Of a DNA stretch of 64,000 nt, positions 27,967 to 37,305 are shown in pieces (position 1 is the first letter of the stretch; each line of letters begins with the position of its first letter). The notes under the pieces were generated by a model. That model saw only the letters and a list, made by a program, of their open reading frames with translations. It made no database searches and was not told where the DNA came from. The stretch lies in the NCBI GenBank assembly GCA_965140775.1, contig OZ223471.1, positions 1,178,001 to 1,242,000 on the forward strand. The letters are read 5' to 3'. The stretch comes from UBA6244 sp965140775. Its GTDB lineage: Bacteria > Bacteroidota > Bacteroidia > Bacteroidales > F082. The translations under genes and the position numbers were made by a program.

Positions 27967-28010
27967 TTGAGATTAATTATTAATGATTTTACTTCATTTT
28001 TTTGAGGCTG

Positions 28011-28041
28011 CAAAAATAGTATAATATTTGAGAATTAACAA
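28011..28041 (-). promoter_or_regulatory. Promoter of secDF
   Basis: On the minus strand, TTG (28041-28039), 20 bases, then TATTTTTG (28018-28011), matching TAnnTTTG. The leader to the ATG at 27966 is about 38 bases. Confidence 0.5.
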
Positions 28042-28125
28042 TTTTGCCTACAATTAATAAGGTGCTCATGTACTTAGTGATTTTCAGGACTTAAAAACTG
28101 ATCATAAAAGTGCTTTTTTTTTCTA

Positions 28126-28225
28126 GATCAGTGGGATCAGTGGATCAATGGATCAGTGGATCAATGGATCAATGGATCAGTGGGATCAATGGGATCAATG
28201 GGATCTATGGGATCAATGGATCAAT
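28126..28225. repeat. Tandem GATC-containing minisatellite, 12 units
   Basis: Twelve consecutive units of 8 or 9 bases, GATCARTG or GATCARTGG, with one GATCTATGG variant and a truncated last unit. Twelve GATC sites fall within 100 bases. It is the left part of the gene-free stretch 27967-28389, which also holds the secDF promoter and the composite repeat. Confidence 0.9.
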
Positions 28226-28389
28226 CTTCAAGCGTGGACGCTTGAAGCTGGGGCCGCCCGGGAATAAATTCCGGGGCTAATTGTCATTCGTACCTCCGGT
28301 ACTTTTTCGGCACTTCGGACTTCGGACTTCGGTCTTCCGACTTCCGACTTCGGTCTGCGGACTCCCGACTTCCATCTCCCATCTCCCAA
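28226..28389 (-). repeat. Composite dispersed repeat, copy 1
   Basis: Read on the minus strand it consists of a GAAGTCS-type heptamer array (28389 to about 28306), the GTACC-GGA-GGTAC hairpin, a CCCCGGAATTTATTCCCGGG imperfect palindrome, and CTTCAAGCGTCCACGCTTGAAG-type arms (28226-28247). The same order occurs on the plus strand at 45672-46005. The array directly abuts the stop of the ABC permease gene. Confidence 0.85.
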
Positions 28390-29700
28390 CTACTTCGCCA
28401 CCAGCCACTGCCAAATGGTCTTGTAGGTAATCTTTTTTCCGTACATGAGGATTCCGGTGCGGTAGATTTTGCCGGCCATCCAGGTGCTTGTTACAAAGCC
28501 TGCCACGAGCAGTGCCATGGATAAAAGCAGTTCCCAAATGGGTACCCCAAAGGGTATGCGCATCATCATGGTGATGGGTGAGGTGAGTGGTATCATCGAC
28601 ATCCAAAAGGCCAACGGACTATCCGGTTGATTGACGATTACTCCCGACATGGCTACGGCAAAAATCAAAGGTATGGACACGGGGAACATAAATTGCTGGG
28701 TGTCGGCGTCGTTGTCCACAGCGCCTCCGATGGCGGCAAATAAGGAGGAATACATCAGATATCCACCGAGGAAATAAAAAATAAATCCGAAAATCATCAC
28801 CGAAAGGTTGATGCTGCCCAGGATGTCGTTCACCATGGCCACGGGATTCATCTGTCCACCCTGATTCATCTGACTCAGCATTTCCTGTTGGTTGCCCATC
28901 ATTTGCATGGCGGATGTATCGCCACTCATGAGGGCCACCTGAGCCACGCCCACAATCACCAGGGTAAGAATAATCCACAGCATGAACTGGGTGAGTCCTA
29001 CCATGGCTATCCCGATGATTTTACCCATCATCAACTGGAAGGGCTTTACCGACGAAATAATAACCTCCACAATGCGGTTTGATTTCTCTTCGATGACACC
29101 CTTCAGTACTTGAGCGCCAAACATAAAGATGAAAAAATAAATCATGATGCCTGCAAAAATGCTCAGCCCCACTTCCACTTCGGTGTTGCTTTTTTTCTCG
29201 ATACCTCCCTCATCTACTTTGATATTCACCAGGTTGATTTCAACTTTGGAGGATTTAATTACTTCAGGATCGATACCGGACGCCAGCAGTTTTTTATTTT
29301 CCACTATTTGTTTCATCACCGTTTTGATGTAGCTGGTGACGTTGAGGCCGGGTTGTTTGCTCGAAAACAATTCTGCGTTTACAGGAATGTTGAGCTCAGG
29401 TCGTGGAATGTAAAGAAGTAAATCTCCCTGTTTGAGGGCGCTGTCTTTTTCGGCTTCGAAATCGTTAAAAACGTAATAAAAACTGATGTTATCTTCGTTT
29501 TTGAATTTTTCGAAAAACCAGCCGGTTTCGTCGAGTACGGCCACTCGTTTCTCAGTGGCTTCGCTCCAGTTGGCCAAAAAGGCAGGCAATATGATCATGG
29601 CAGCCATCAGGATGGGACCCACGATGGTCATGATGACAAACGACTTTTTTTTAACCCTGGTCAGGTACTCGCGTGATATGATGAGGAATATTTTGTTCAT
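28390..29700 (-). CDS. ABC-2 type transporter permease (NatB-like)
   Basis: A 436-residue membrane subunit. The N-terminus (IISREYLTRVKKKSFVIMTIVGPILMAA) is typical of ABC-2 permeases, with a first helix at about 22-42. A large extracytoplasmic loop (about 45-175) and a C-terminal block of five or six helices (about 180-430) with GVIEEKSNRIVEVIISSVKPFQLMMGKIIG follow; the EEK..R..E coupling motif is intact. A Met/Gln-rich loop (MQMMGNQQEMLSQMNQGGQM) interrupts the helices. It overlaps the ATPase gene by 4 bases (ATGA type), so the two are translationally coupled. Substrate unknown; sodium or drug export is only a family analogy. Confidence 0.88.
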   Translation of the reverse strand: MNKIFLIISREYLTRVKKKSFVIMTIVGPILMAAMIILPAFLANWSEATEKRVAVLDETGWFFEKFKNEDNISFYYVFNDFEAEKDSALKQGDLLLYIPRPELNIPVNAELFSSKQPGLNVTSYIKTVMKQIVENKKLLASGIDPEVIKSSKVEINLVNIKVDEGGIEKKSNTEVEVGLSIFAGIMIYFFIFMFGAQVLKGVIEEKSNRIVEVIISSVKPFQLMMGKIIGIAMVGLTQFMLWIILTLVIVGVAQVALMSGDTSAMQMMGNQQEMLSQMNQGGQMNPVAMVNDILGSINLSVMIFGFIFYFLGGYLMYSSLFAAIGGAVDNDADTQQFMFPVSIPLIFAVAMSGVIVNQPDSPLAFWMSMIPLTSPITMMMRIPFGVPIWELLLSMALLVAGFVTSTWMAGKIYRTGILMYGKKITYKTIWQWLVAK

Positions 29701-30620
29701 AACCCGGTATTATTTGATTCCACTTCGTGAATAAAAATATCGTTGAGTGAGGGAAGCATTTCGTTAAACCTAACGACTTCCGCCTGTTGGATCACTTGCT
29801 GCAGCAGCATGTTTGAAGTTGCCTGATGGTTCAGCTTAATCTCTGCCAGACGGTGATTTTGAGGTGTACTTCCCGTATGCACCACTTCACACAAATCGGC
29901 GGACAATAACAACGACTTCGACGATTGGTATTCGAGCTCGTAAGTGTGTGTTTTGTAGCGTTGTTTCACTTCGTGGATATCTCCTGAAAGGATGTTTTTA
30001 CTTTTGTTGATTAGGGTAATCCGGTCGCAGATTTCTTCCACGGAGGCCATGTTGTGGGTCGAAAATATCACTGTGGAACCTTGCTCGCGCAGGTTGAGTA
30101 TTTCAGCTTTCAGCAAATTGACATTGATGGGATCGAAGCCACTGAAGGGTTCATCGAAAATCAGCAATTTGGGTTCGTGGAGTACGGTGACGATGAACTG
30201 TATTTTTTGTTGCATCCCTTTGGAAAGCTCTTCCACTTTTTTGTCCCACCAGGCACCGATTTCAAACTTTTCGAACCAGGTTTTCAGTCGTATGGTGGCA
30301 TCGTGTTTGGATAAACCTTTCAGTCGTGCAAGGTACACCGCCTGTTCGCCCACTTTCATTTTTTTATACAATCCGCGTTCTTCGGGCAGGTAACCGATGT
30401 AGGCCGTGTCGGCAGGTTTCATGGCTTTGCCGTTGAGCAGAATTTCTCCGCTGTCTTTTACGGCAATCATGTTCACGATGCGAATGAGGGTGGTTTTTCC
30501 GGCTCCGTTGGGACCCAGAAGTCCGAAAATGGATTTTTCAGGCACTTCAATGGTCACATCGTCCAATGCCACATGCTGTCCAAAACTTTTCGAAACGTGG
30601 AGGGCTTGCAGGGTCATCAT
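29697..30620 (-). CDS. ABC transporter ATP-binding protein (NatA-like)
   Basis: A 307-residue ATPase. Walker A GPNGAGKT, signature LSKGMQQKIQF, Walker B LLIFDEPFSGFD and the H-loop STHNM are all present. The last ~80 residues match the DUF4162 C-terminal domain common in this subclass. It pairs with the overlapping permease gene. It starts only 3 bases after the dnaJ stop, so the exporter is probably transcribed from grpE onward and may respond to the same stress signals. Confidence 0.92.
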   Translation of the reverse strand: MMTLQALHVSKSFGQHVALDDVTIEVPEKSIFGLLGPNGAGKTTLIRIVNMIAVKDSGEILLNGKAMKPADTAYIGYLPEERGLYKKMKVGEQAVYLARLKGLSKHDATIRLKTWFEKFEIGAWWDKKVEELSKGMQQKIQFIVTVLHEPKLLIFDEPFSGFDPINVNLLKAEILNLREQGSTVIFSTHNMASVEEICDRITLINKSKNILSGDIHEVKQRYKTHTYELEYQSSKSLLLSADLCEVVHTGSTPQNHRLAEIKLNHQATSNMLLQQVIQQAEVVRFNEMLPSLNDIFIHEVESNNTGL

Positions 30621-30623
30621 AGG

Positions 30624-31778
30624 CTAGGAGAAAAATTCCCTCATGCGGTCGAAATAACTCTTGTCTTTGGCCGTGGGGTTGGGTTTAAAATTGGGAGAGT
30701 TGCGTAACGTTTCGAGGAGGTCTTTTTCCTGACTGCTCAGGGTGCGTGGGGTCCAGATATTGATGTTCACTAGCAAATCGCCTTTGTGGTATCCGTTCAC
30801 GTCGGGAAGGCCTTTTCCTTTGAGGCGCAAAACTTTACCCCCCTGGGTTCCGGCCGGAATGCTGATACGTGCCTTGCTGTCGATGGTGGGTATCTCAGCC
30901 GAAGTGCCCAATGCTGCATCTGCAAAATTGATAAAGAGATCGTACATCAGGTTGTTGCCATCGCGCACCAGCTCAGGATGTTCCTTTTCTTCAATGAGGA
31001 CAATCAGGTCGCCGGGTACTCCACCCCGGGCAGCTGCGTTGCCACGTCCGCCAACCGACAACTGCATGCCATCGGCTACGCCGGCAGGGATTTTAATGGT
31101 GACTACCTCTTCACCCTTTTCGATGCCGTTTCCGTGGCAGGTGGTACATTTGTGGGTAATGATTTCGCCGGCGCCTCCACATTGCGGACAAGTAGAGCTG
31201 GTTTGCATTTGCCCCAGGAAGGTGTTGGTAATTTGTGAAACCTGACCTCTGCCATGACAGGTCGGACAGGTTGTTGGCGTGCTTCCTTTTTCGGCACCAC
31301 TTCCGTTACAGGCCTTACACTCGATGTATTTATTGAGTTTGATTTTTTTCTCTACACCATGGGCGATTTCATCCAGCCCCAGTTTAACCTTCACACGCAG
31401 ATTAGAACCACGATTAACTCTACGTCCGCGGCCTCCTTGACTACCAAAGCCGCCGCCAAATCCGCCTCCACCAAAAGCGCCGCCGAAGATGTCGCCAAAA
31501 TGGCTGAAAATGTCATCCATCGACATGTGTCCGCCGCCAAATCCGCCACTGTTGCCCATGCCGGCATGGCCGTATTGATCGTAGCGTGCTTTTTTGTTGG
31601 GGTTACTCAGCACCTCATAGGCTTCGGCTGCTTCTTTAAATGATTCTTCGGCTTCCGCATTTCCGGGGTTTTTATCCGGATGGTATTTCAAAGCCATCTT
31701 GCGGTAGGCTTTTTTTATTTCGTCGGCTGAAGCATCTTTGCTAACGCCCAGAATATCGTAGTAATCGCGTTTACTCAT
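30624..31778 (-). CDS. dnaJ: Chaperone protein DnaJ
   Basis: A 384-residue type I J-protein. J-domain (about 4-70) with HPDKNPG, a Gly/Phe-rich linker (about 75-130), and four zinc-binding CxxCxGxG-type repeats (CKACNGSG, CPTCHGRG, CPQCGGAG, CTTCHGNG), then the substrate-binding C-domain (RGNAAARGGVPGDLIV). It stimulates DnaK ATPase activity together with GrpE. grpE lies 33 bases upstream; dnaK is not in the window. Confidence 0.97.
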   Translation of the reverse strand: MSKRDYYDILGVSKDASADEIKKAYRKMALKYHPDKNPGNAEAEESFKEAAEAYEVLSNPNKKARYDQYGHAGMGNSGGFGGGHMSMDDIFSHFGDIFGGAFGGGGFGGGFGSQGGRGRRVNRGSNLRVKVKLGLDEIAHGVEKKIKLNKYIECKACNGSGAEKGSTPTTCPTCHGRGQVSQITNTFLGQMQTSSTCPQCGGAGEIITHKCTTCHGNGIEKGEEVVTIKIPAGVADGMQLSVGGRGNAAARGGVPGDLIVLIEEKEHPELVRDGNNLMYDLFINFADAALGTSAEIPTIDSKARISIPAGTQGGKVLRLKGKGLPDVNGYHKGDLLVNINIWTPRTLSSQEKDLLETLRNSPNFKPNPTAKDKSYFDRMREFFS

Positions 31779-31811
31779 GGTTTTTGGTCTGTAGTCAGTT
31801 GTTGGTTATTG

Positions 31812-32408
31812 TTAGCTTCCTACCACTACTTTGGCAAAGCGTATGATTTTTCCGTTGAGCAGGTATCCTTTTTGCACCACGTCGAGCACCTTGCCCTTGT
31901 CTTCGGGTTTGGGCGCAGGAATATTGGTGATGGCTTCATGAAAGTCGGTATCGAATTCCTTTCCCATGGCATCCATGGGTTCGAGGCCTTTTTGTGCCAT
32001 GAGGTTGAACAACTTATTGAAAATCAGCTCAACACCCTTGCTGGTTTCGCTACTCTGGTTGTCGGCGAGCATGATTTGCAGGGCACGGTCGAAGTCGTCG
32101 AGGATGGGCAACAGGTCCACGATCATATCCTGAGAAGCGTTTCTCAGCAATTCAAGGCGCTCCTTTTGGGTGCGTTTCCGGTAGTTATCGAATTCGGAGT
32201 ACAGCCTCAGGTATTTGTCGTTGAGTTCGTTGTTTTTTTCCTCCAGTTCTTCAATCTTTTTTTCGGCCTTGTTTTTCTTGCTTTTTTTGGTTTCTTCTTT
32301 GTCTTCTTTTTTCGATCCGGCTTCGGTATCTTGCTCTTTTTCAGTGTTTATGTCGTTGTTATCTTCAAAAGATACATCGTCAATATGTTCATCATTTTTC
32401 TTCTTCAT
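31812..32408 (-). CDS. grpE: Nucleotide exchange factor GrpE
   Basis: A 198-residue protein with an acidic, Lys-rich N-terminal extension (about 1-45), a long coiled coil (about 45-90, EELEEKNNELNDKYLRLYSEFDNYRKRTQ) and the C-terminal beta domain (LEPMDAMGKEFDTDFHEAI, VVQKGYLLNGKIIRFAKVVV). It exchanges ADP on DnaK and may act as a thermosensor. First gene of a grpE-dnaJ-ABC exporter unit; no CIRCE element or clear promoter box was found in the 235 bases upstream. Confidence 0.95.
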   Translation of the reverse strand: MKKKNDEHIDDVSFEDNNDINTEKEQDTEAGSKKEDKEETKKSKKNKAEKKIEELEEKNNELNDKYLRLYSEFDNYRKRTQKERLELLRNASQDMIVDLLPILDDFDRALQIMLADNQSSETSKGVELIFNKLFNLMAQKGLEPMDAMGKEFDTDFHEAITNIPAPKPEDKGKVLDVVQKGYLLNGKIIRFAKVVVGS

Positions 32409-32643
32409 GGTGTCATTATCTAATGGATTGCAACTTCAGTTTTAAGTTTGGGTACGACAAAGCAAATAGTTTGCCATACACGGTTTGCAGTCAAATTGTC
32501 ATAATTCGTCAGGGTCACCTGTTGAATTGTCCTTAAAAAAAGTAACCATGCAACGGGTTGAAGTTACATGGCTTATACTTTTTTAGGTTTGTAAAACCCG
32601 GTTCGATTCGCTCCGGCCCGAAGGCATGCATTTGGCAGTGTGG

Positions 32644-33282
32644 TTATTTTGCCAAGCGCACCTGATAGCTTTTGTCGATAAAAATATCGGCTTTGTACTT
32701 GATGCTTTGTACCGCTTTGTGTTCCTGCTCGAGGACACTCCAACGGAATGGATTGTCGGGTTCTTTACCCCGGTCGGTTTGGGCTTTTTTGGTTTCGTGG
32801 TAGGTGAGTTCGATAAACACCCTCAGGTCGATGCCTTCGGTATTGATGGCATAAATACCGTCGATGATGAGCATGTCGATACCTTTGAAGTTGGTGGTAA
32901 GTTCGTCCACCTGTTCGGTTACCAGATCCACACAGGGCATGGTGGACACCTGGTCGTTTTTAAAATCATCTATTACCTGATACACTTTATCCCAGCGGTA
33001 TTCGTTAATGCCCACCACGTTTTCCACTCCATGTTTGGTGCGCCATTGGGTGCGTTCCAGGGGCAGGGTATTGTAAAAATTGTCGATGTGAATGGGTTTG
33101 GCAAATATGCCTTCTTTACGCAACGATTTGGCAATAACGTGGGTTAATTCCGACTTGCCTGAACCCGACTCTCCGGAAATGGCCACAATCATTTTGGGTT
33201 TACGTCTGTTGAGGATTTCCTTCACGATAACGGCAGCGGCTTCTTTGTGTTTGTCGGCGATTAATAATACATCTTCCAGCAT
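32644..33282 (-). CDS. Uridine-kinase-like P-loop kinase (paralogue A)
   Basis: A 212-residue protein with Walker A SGESGSGKSE, the DNFY segment of phosphoribulokinase/uridine-kinase folds (IDNFYNTLP) and a Walker-B-like strand IDMLIIDGIYAI. The PRK/uridine-kinase family phosphorylates nucleosides or sugars; the substrate here is unknown. It is clearly homologous to the gene that starts just upstream (33297-33935) over its whole length, so the pair arose by tandem duplication. It is the last gene of a minus-strand run that begins with a sugar transporter and phosphorylase, 14 bases after its paralogue. Confidence 0.75.
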   Translation of the reverse strand: MLEDVLLIADKHKEAAAVIVKEILNRRKPKMIVAISGESGSGKSELTHVIAKSLRKEGIFAKPIHIDNFYNTLPLERTQWRTKHGVENVVGINEYRWDKVYQVIDDFKNDQVSTMPCVDLVTEQVDELTTNFKGIDMLIIDGIYAINTEGIDLRVFIELTYHETKKAQTDRGKEPDNPFRWSVLEQEHKAVQSIKYKADIFIDKSYQVRLAK

Positions 33283-33296
33283 GGCATTATGTAGTT

Positions 33297-33935
33297 TTAT
33301 AGGTGAAAAATTTCGTCTGAATTGTCAAAATCGATGAAAAAATTGGCTTCCTTTTTTAGCAGTTGAACCATTTCTTGTTCCTTTTGCATTACCTGGATGC
33401 GGAAATCATCGGTGGCTTCGGTGGTGACGTACAGGTTTCGATTTAGGGCATCTTTATAGGAGAGTTCGATAAACACCCGAATCTTTGATTCTTTACATTT
33501 AATAGAATACAAGCCTTTGATAATGAGTACATCTACTCCCGAAAAATCGGTGATCAATTCGTCAACATAGTCGGTGAGCACATCCACCAAAGGCATGGTT
33601 GCTTTTTTATTTTGTTTAAAGTCTTCGATGTTTTGATAAATTTTATTCCAGTCGTACTCTTCGGAACCTACATGGTCGAGTCCGTGATTTTGACGCCATT
33701 CTTTCCGGTGCAGGGGAGGAATTCTATAATAGTTGTCCAGGTCCATAATCTTGGCCCGTATTCCTTCTTCTTTAAGCAAGCGTGCCAACAAGTAAGAGAT
33801 GGTTGACTTGCCTGTTCCCACTTCTCCGGTAACGGTCATGATAAATTTGGGAGTCCGCTCGCTCATCACCCGCTCAAAAATGAGCTGAGCAGCGGCGCGG
33901 TGTTTATTGGTAATGGTGATTACTTGGTTTTGCAT
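33297..33935 (-). CDS. Uridine-kinase-like P-loop kinase (paralogue B)
   Basis: A 212-residue protein, the same length as paralogue A. Walker A TGEVGTGKST, LDNYYRIPPL in place of IDNFYNTLP, and the strand VDVLIIKGLYSI, where paralogue A has the acidic DGIYAI; the Walker-B-side Asp is therefore replaced by Lys. That difference may mean the two copies have diverged in activity or that one is regulatory. It begins 24 bases after the HAD/GH65 fusion gene, so a role in the same sugar pathway is possible but unproven. Confidence 0.75.
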   Translation of the reverse strand: MQNQVITITNKHRAAAQLIFERVMSERTPKFIMTVTGEVGTGKSTISYLLARLLKEEGIRAKIMDLDNYYRIPPLHRKEWRQNHGLDHVGSEEYDWNKIYQNIEDFKQNKKATMPLVDVLTDYVDELITDFSGVDVLIIKGLYSIKCKESKIRVFIELSYKDALNRNLYVTTEATDDFRIQVMQKEQEMVQLLKKEANFFIDFDNSDEIFHL

Positions 33936-33959
33936 ACTGAAATCTGTTATCTAATTCTA

Positions 33960-36900
33960 TTAAATGATACACATGAGGGTAGCACCTTCGATGGTTTCAT
34001 ATTCGCTTCCTTCAATCATTAATTTGGCAGGTTGGCTTGTAACCACCTGTACCACATCCTGTGCTATTTCAAAATGATAATCAACACCTTTAAAGGTGAG
34101 GTTAAATGAAATTTCTTTCCATTGTTCGGGCAGGTGCGGGTTCACTTTTAGCATGTCGCCACGCATGTCCACTCCCGCAAAGGTGTTGAGGGCAATCATC
34201 AGGGTTCCGGCCATAACGCCTGCATGAATTCCTTCGGCGGTGGTGCCGCCTTGAATATCAGCAAAGTCGGAGGTAAGTGCATCGCGGTACAAAGTTTCGC
34301 TCAGTTGGTAATCGCCGATAACGTTGGCCAGTTGGGCATGAACCACCCGGCTTAAGGTAGAACCATGCGATGTACGCTGGAAATAGTAGTGAAGGTTTTT
34401 TTTCAGATAATCGCCGGGCAATTGGTATCCCATTTGGTTGAGAATATGTGTTACCTGACTTTCGTCGAGGTTGTAAAAGGTCATCAGGGTGTCGGCTTGC
34501 TTGGCCACTTTGTAGTCGTCGGCTGATTTTCCTTCGGCCTTCAACAGTCGGTCCATGCGGTAGATATTGCCATATTTTTTGCGGTATTCATCCCAATTGA
34601 GTTCCTTCAGTTGGAAGTAGCCATCGTATTGGGCGATGATGCCGTCGGGATTAATCACCAGGTTGAGGTGTGTTTTTATTTCGCTCCATTTTTTTAGTTC
34701 ATTGGGGAGTATTCCTGTTTTCAGGAAAAGCTTTCCTTTGTCAGTAATGCTCAGCTTGTCAATCAGTTGTGTCGCTGTGTCGAACATCCACGACACCATG
34801 ATGTTGGTGTAGGCATTGTCGCGCAATCCGCCTTCTTTGGCTTCGGGATAGCTTTCATGAAATTCGTCGGGGCCCATTACTTTGTCGATGGAATAACGTT
34901 GGGTGGTGGTGTCGAGATGGCATTTGCTTTCCCAGAACCGGCATATTTCGAGGAACATTTCGGCACCATAGTCTTCCATAAATTCCCAATCGTTGGTAAC
35001 GTGGTAGTATTGCCAGATGTTGTGGGCAATGGCCAGCGATACGTGTCGTTGAAGCGAGCTGTAATCGTCGCCCCACTCACCATTTAGCGGGTTGAGGTGA
35101 ACCACCTGGGTTTCTTCGCGCCCATCGCTTCCGCTTTGCCACGGAAACATGGCGCCTTTGTAGCCGTATTCTTTGGCGTATTCGCGGGCTTTGTCCAAAC
35201 GGCGGTAGCGATACATCAGCAACGATTTGGCCGTTTTAGGGAAGTGGATATTATAAAAGGGAAGGATAAACAATTCGTCCCAAAAGATATGACCCCGGTA
35301 GGCTTCGCCGTGAAGTCCGCGGGCGGTAACACTGGCATCAATATTTTTGTTGTGTTCGGATGCAGACACCATCAGGTGATAGGCATGCATGCGCAGGAGT
35401 TTCTGTGCCAGTCGGTCGCCGGTTACCTGAATATCGGCACGATCCCAGATGTTGTTCCAGGTTTCGGCGCTTTTTTTGGTGAGTTCGTCAAAGGCGGGCA
35501 TGGATTCCATTTCTTCACGGGCAAGTTTCAGCGGGTTTTTGCTGCCCAGGTGCGAGGCGTGGATAGAAACCATCTTGTCGAGGGTAACGGTATCACCTTC
35601 GGCTACCGAAAGACTAACATACGAATACACAATTCCATCGTCGGTGGTAACGCCAAACTCTCCCTTTTCGGGGAGGTCGTTTACCGTGAGCGACAATTTG
35701 GCTGCTTCGGCAATTTCGATATTCGATTGGGTGGTTTTCACCAACAACCACGACATGTTTTCGCTGCCACCTTGTTCCAAGGGTTTCAGGTGTTGTTGAT
35801 TGAGGGCTCTATAGCGGCTCACACCATCGTTGATGTGGGTGCCATCGAGGGCCGACGAAAAACTAATCACCGCACTGTAGTTCATGGGTGTAACACTATA
35901 CCTGATGCCTGCCTGATTTGGGGCGTGCATGCTTGCCAGTCTTTGGCTGTGAATGGAAGTTTTGCGACCTTCCTCATCTTCCACCAGCATATGCCGGGTA
36001 AGCAGTCCTGTTTTGAAATCGAGGGTTCGGTCGATGTAAATAATTTTCACCTCATTGGGGTCGAACCAGTGGCCATCGTCAATTTTAAAACGAATGGGCA
36101 GCCAGTTGGGAGCATTGACAAAATCTTCATTTTCCACATCACGATCGGCAATGGGGGTGGTGAGGCGATTGTAAAGTCCGGCAATGTAGGTGCCTGGATA
36201 GTTGAATTCGCCGGCGGAGGTTTCTTCCATGGCTCCCCGTGTGCCAAAGTAACCATTGCCAACGGTGAGCAGTGCTTCTCTCGATTTCTCGTTTTTGGGA
36301 AGGTAGTCGTAATAATTCAGTTCCCAGCTATCTTTTTTTTTACCTTCGTCGAACCACCGGTTCAAATCATCCATGGTGATTTCTTCCAGATCGCTCAGCA
36401 CAATATCGGCACCATTAGCTTTGAGGGCTTCGTGGTTCTCTTCACGAGCCAAACCCAGTACCAGTCCGAAGTTGCCCGTCTTACCGGCCTGAACTCCCGA
36501 AACGGCATCTTCCACTACGATGGCTTTGTCGGGTTCCACACCCAGATTTTTAGCTGCCGTCAGAAAAATGTCGGGCTGGGGTTTTCCGTTGAGTCCCAAC
36601 TCTGCTGATACCACACCATCCACACGGGTTTCCACAAAGTGATTGAGTCCGGCGCGGGTGAGTACCGCCTCGCAATTTTTACTTGAGGAAGCCACGCCGA
36701 TGCGGATGTTGTCTTTTTTTAACTCTTCGAGCAGGGCCAGGGTGGCGGGATACACCTCCACGCCTTCTGCGGCCAGCACTTCGTTGAAGGCTTCGTTTTT
36801 TCTGTTGCCCAGTCCGCACACAGTCTCCAATGCCAGGTTGTCTTCCGGGGTTCCGAAGGGAAGCGAAATATTTCTCGATTCAAGGAAAGATTTGACACCT

Positions 36901-37097
36901 TCGTAACGTGGTTTTCCATCAACGAAAGTCAGGTAGTCGTTGGCGGTAAATTCTTTGAATGGTTCTCCATACACTTGTTCGCGACCTTTCAGGTATTGAT
37001 CGAACATTTTTTTCCATGCATGGCTGTGTGTGGCAGCGGTTTTGGTAATTACGCCGTCCAGGTCGAAAATTACGGCTTCAAAGGAATGTTTAGACAT
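33960..37097 (-). CDS. Fused beta-phosphoglucomutase (HAD) and GH65 disaccharide phosphorylase
   Basis: A 1045-residue bifunctional protein. Residues about 1-235 form a HAD-family beta-phosphoglucomutase-type domain: FDLDGVI (Asp12, Asp14), the THSHAW cap motif, VASSSKN, GKPQPDIF and VEDAVSGVQAG, so the active site looks complete. Residues about 255-1045 are a GH65 phosphorylase: VMGPDEFHESYP holds the expected catalytic Glu, and RTSHGSTLSR matches the phosphate-binding motif. Together they would split a glucose disaccharide (maltose, trehalose or kojibiose) with phosphate and turn beta-glucose-1-phosphate into glucose-6-phosphate. An MFS sugar transporter lies 208 bases upstream on the same strand. 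Exact substrate not predictable. Confidence 0.92.
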   Translation of the reverse strand: MSKHSFEAVIFDLDGVITKTAATHSHAWKKMFDQYLKGREQVYGEPFKEFTANDYLTFVDGKPRYEGVKSFLESRNISLPFGTPEDNLALETVCGLGNRKNEAFNEVLAAEGVEVYPATLALLEELKKDNIRIGVASSSKNCEAVLTRAGLNHFVETRVDGVVSAELGLNGKPQPDIFLTAAKNLGVEPDKAIVVEDAVSGVQAGKTGNFGLVLGLAREENHEALKANGADIVLSDLEEITMDDLNRWFDEGKKKDSWELNYYDYLPKNEKSREALLTVGNGYFGTRGAMEETSAGEFNYPGTYIAGLYNRLTTPIADRDVENEDFVNAPNWLPIRFKIDDGHWFDPNEVKIIYIDRTLDFKTGLLTRHMLVEDEEGRKTSIHSQRLASMHAPNQAGIRYSVTPMNYSAVISFSSALDGTHINDGVSRYRALNQQHLKPLEQGGSENMSWLLVKTTQSNIEIAEAAKLSLTVNDLPEKGEFGVTTDDGIVYSYVSLSVAEGDTVTLDKMVSIHASHLGSKNPLKLAREEMESMPAFDELTKKSAETWNNIWDRADIQVTGDRLAQKLLRMHAYHLMVSASEHNKNIDASVTARGLHGEAYRGHIFWDELFILPFYNIHFPKTAKSLLMYRYRRLDKAREYAKEYGYKGAMFPWQSGSDGREETQVVHLNPLNGEWGDDYSSLQRHVSLAIAHNIWQYYHVTNDWEFMEDYGAEMFLEICRFWESKCHLDTTTQRYSIDKVMGPDEFHESYPEAKEGGLRDNAYTNIMVSWMFDTATQLIDKLSITDKGKLFLKTGILPNELKKWSEIKTHLNLVINPDGIIAQYDGYFQLKELNWDEYRKKYGNIYRMDRLLKAEGKSADDYKVAKQADTLMTFYNLDESQVTHILNQMGYQLPGDYLKKNLHYYFQRTSHGSTLSRVVHAQLANVIGDYQLSETLYRDALTSDFADIQGGTTAEGIHAGVMAGTLMIALNTFAGVDMRGDMLKVNPHLPEQWKEISFNLTFKGVDYHFEIAQDVVQVVTSQPAKLMIEGSEYETIEGATLMCII

Positions 37098-37305
37098 TGT
37101 TATCAGGAGTTGATTCTTAATTCGTGTTCATGGTTTAGGCATTCAAACAGGCGAATACTCTTGTGGAATTTTGGGGCAAAGATCGTATTTATGTGTTGAT
37201 GACACCATGACAATCGTATGTAAAAACCGAGTTAATTTCCTTGGCTATCCAAGGCAGAATATTAGGGTATATTTCAAACGTGTGCAGAATAGCGTTTTTT
37301 AAAGA

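Noticed and set aside
28126..28225. CRISPR-like array
   Set aside because: The units are directly adjacent 8-9-base repeats with no spacers, and no cas genes are near.
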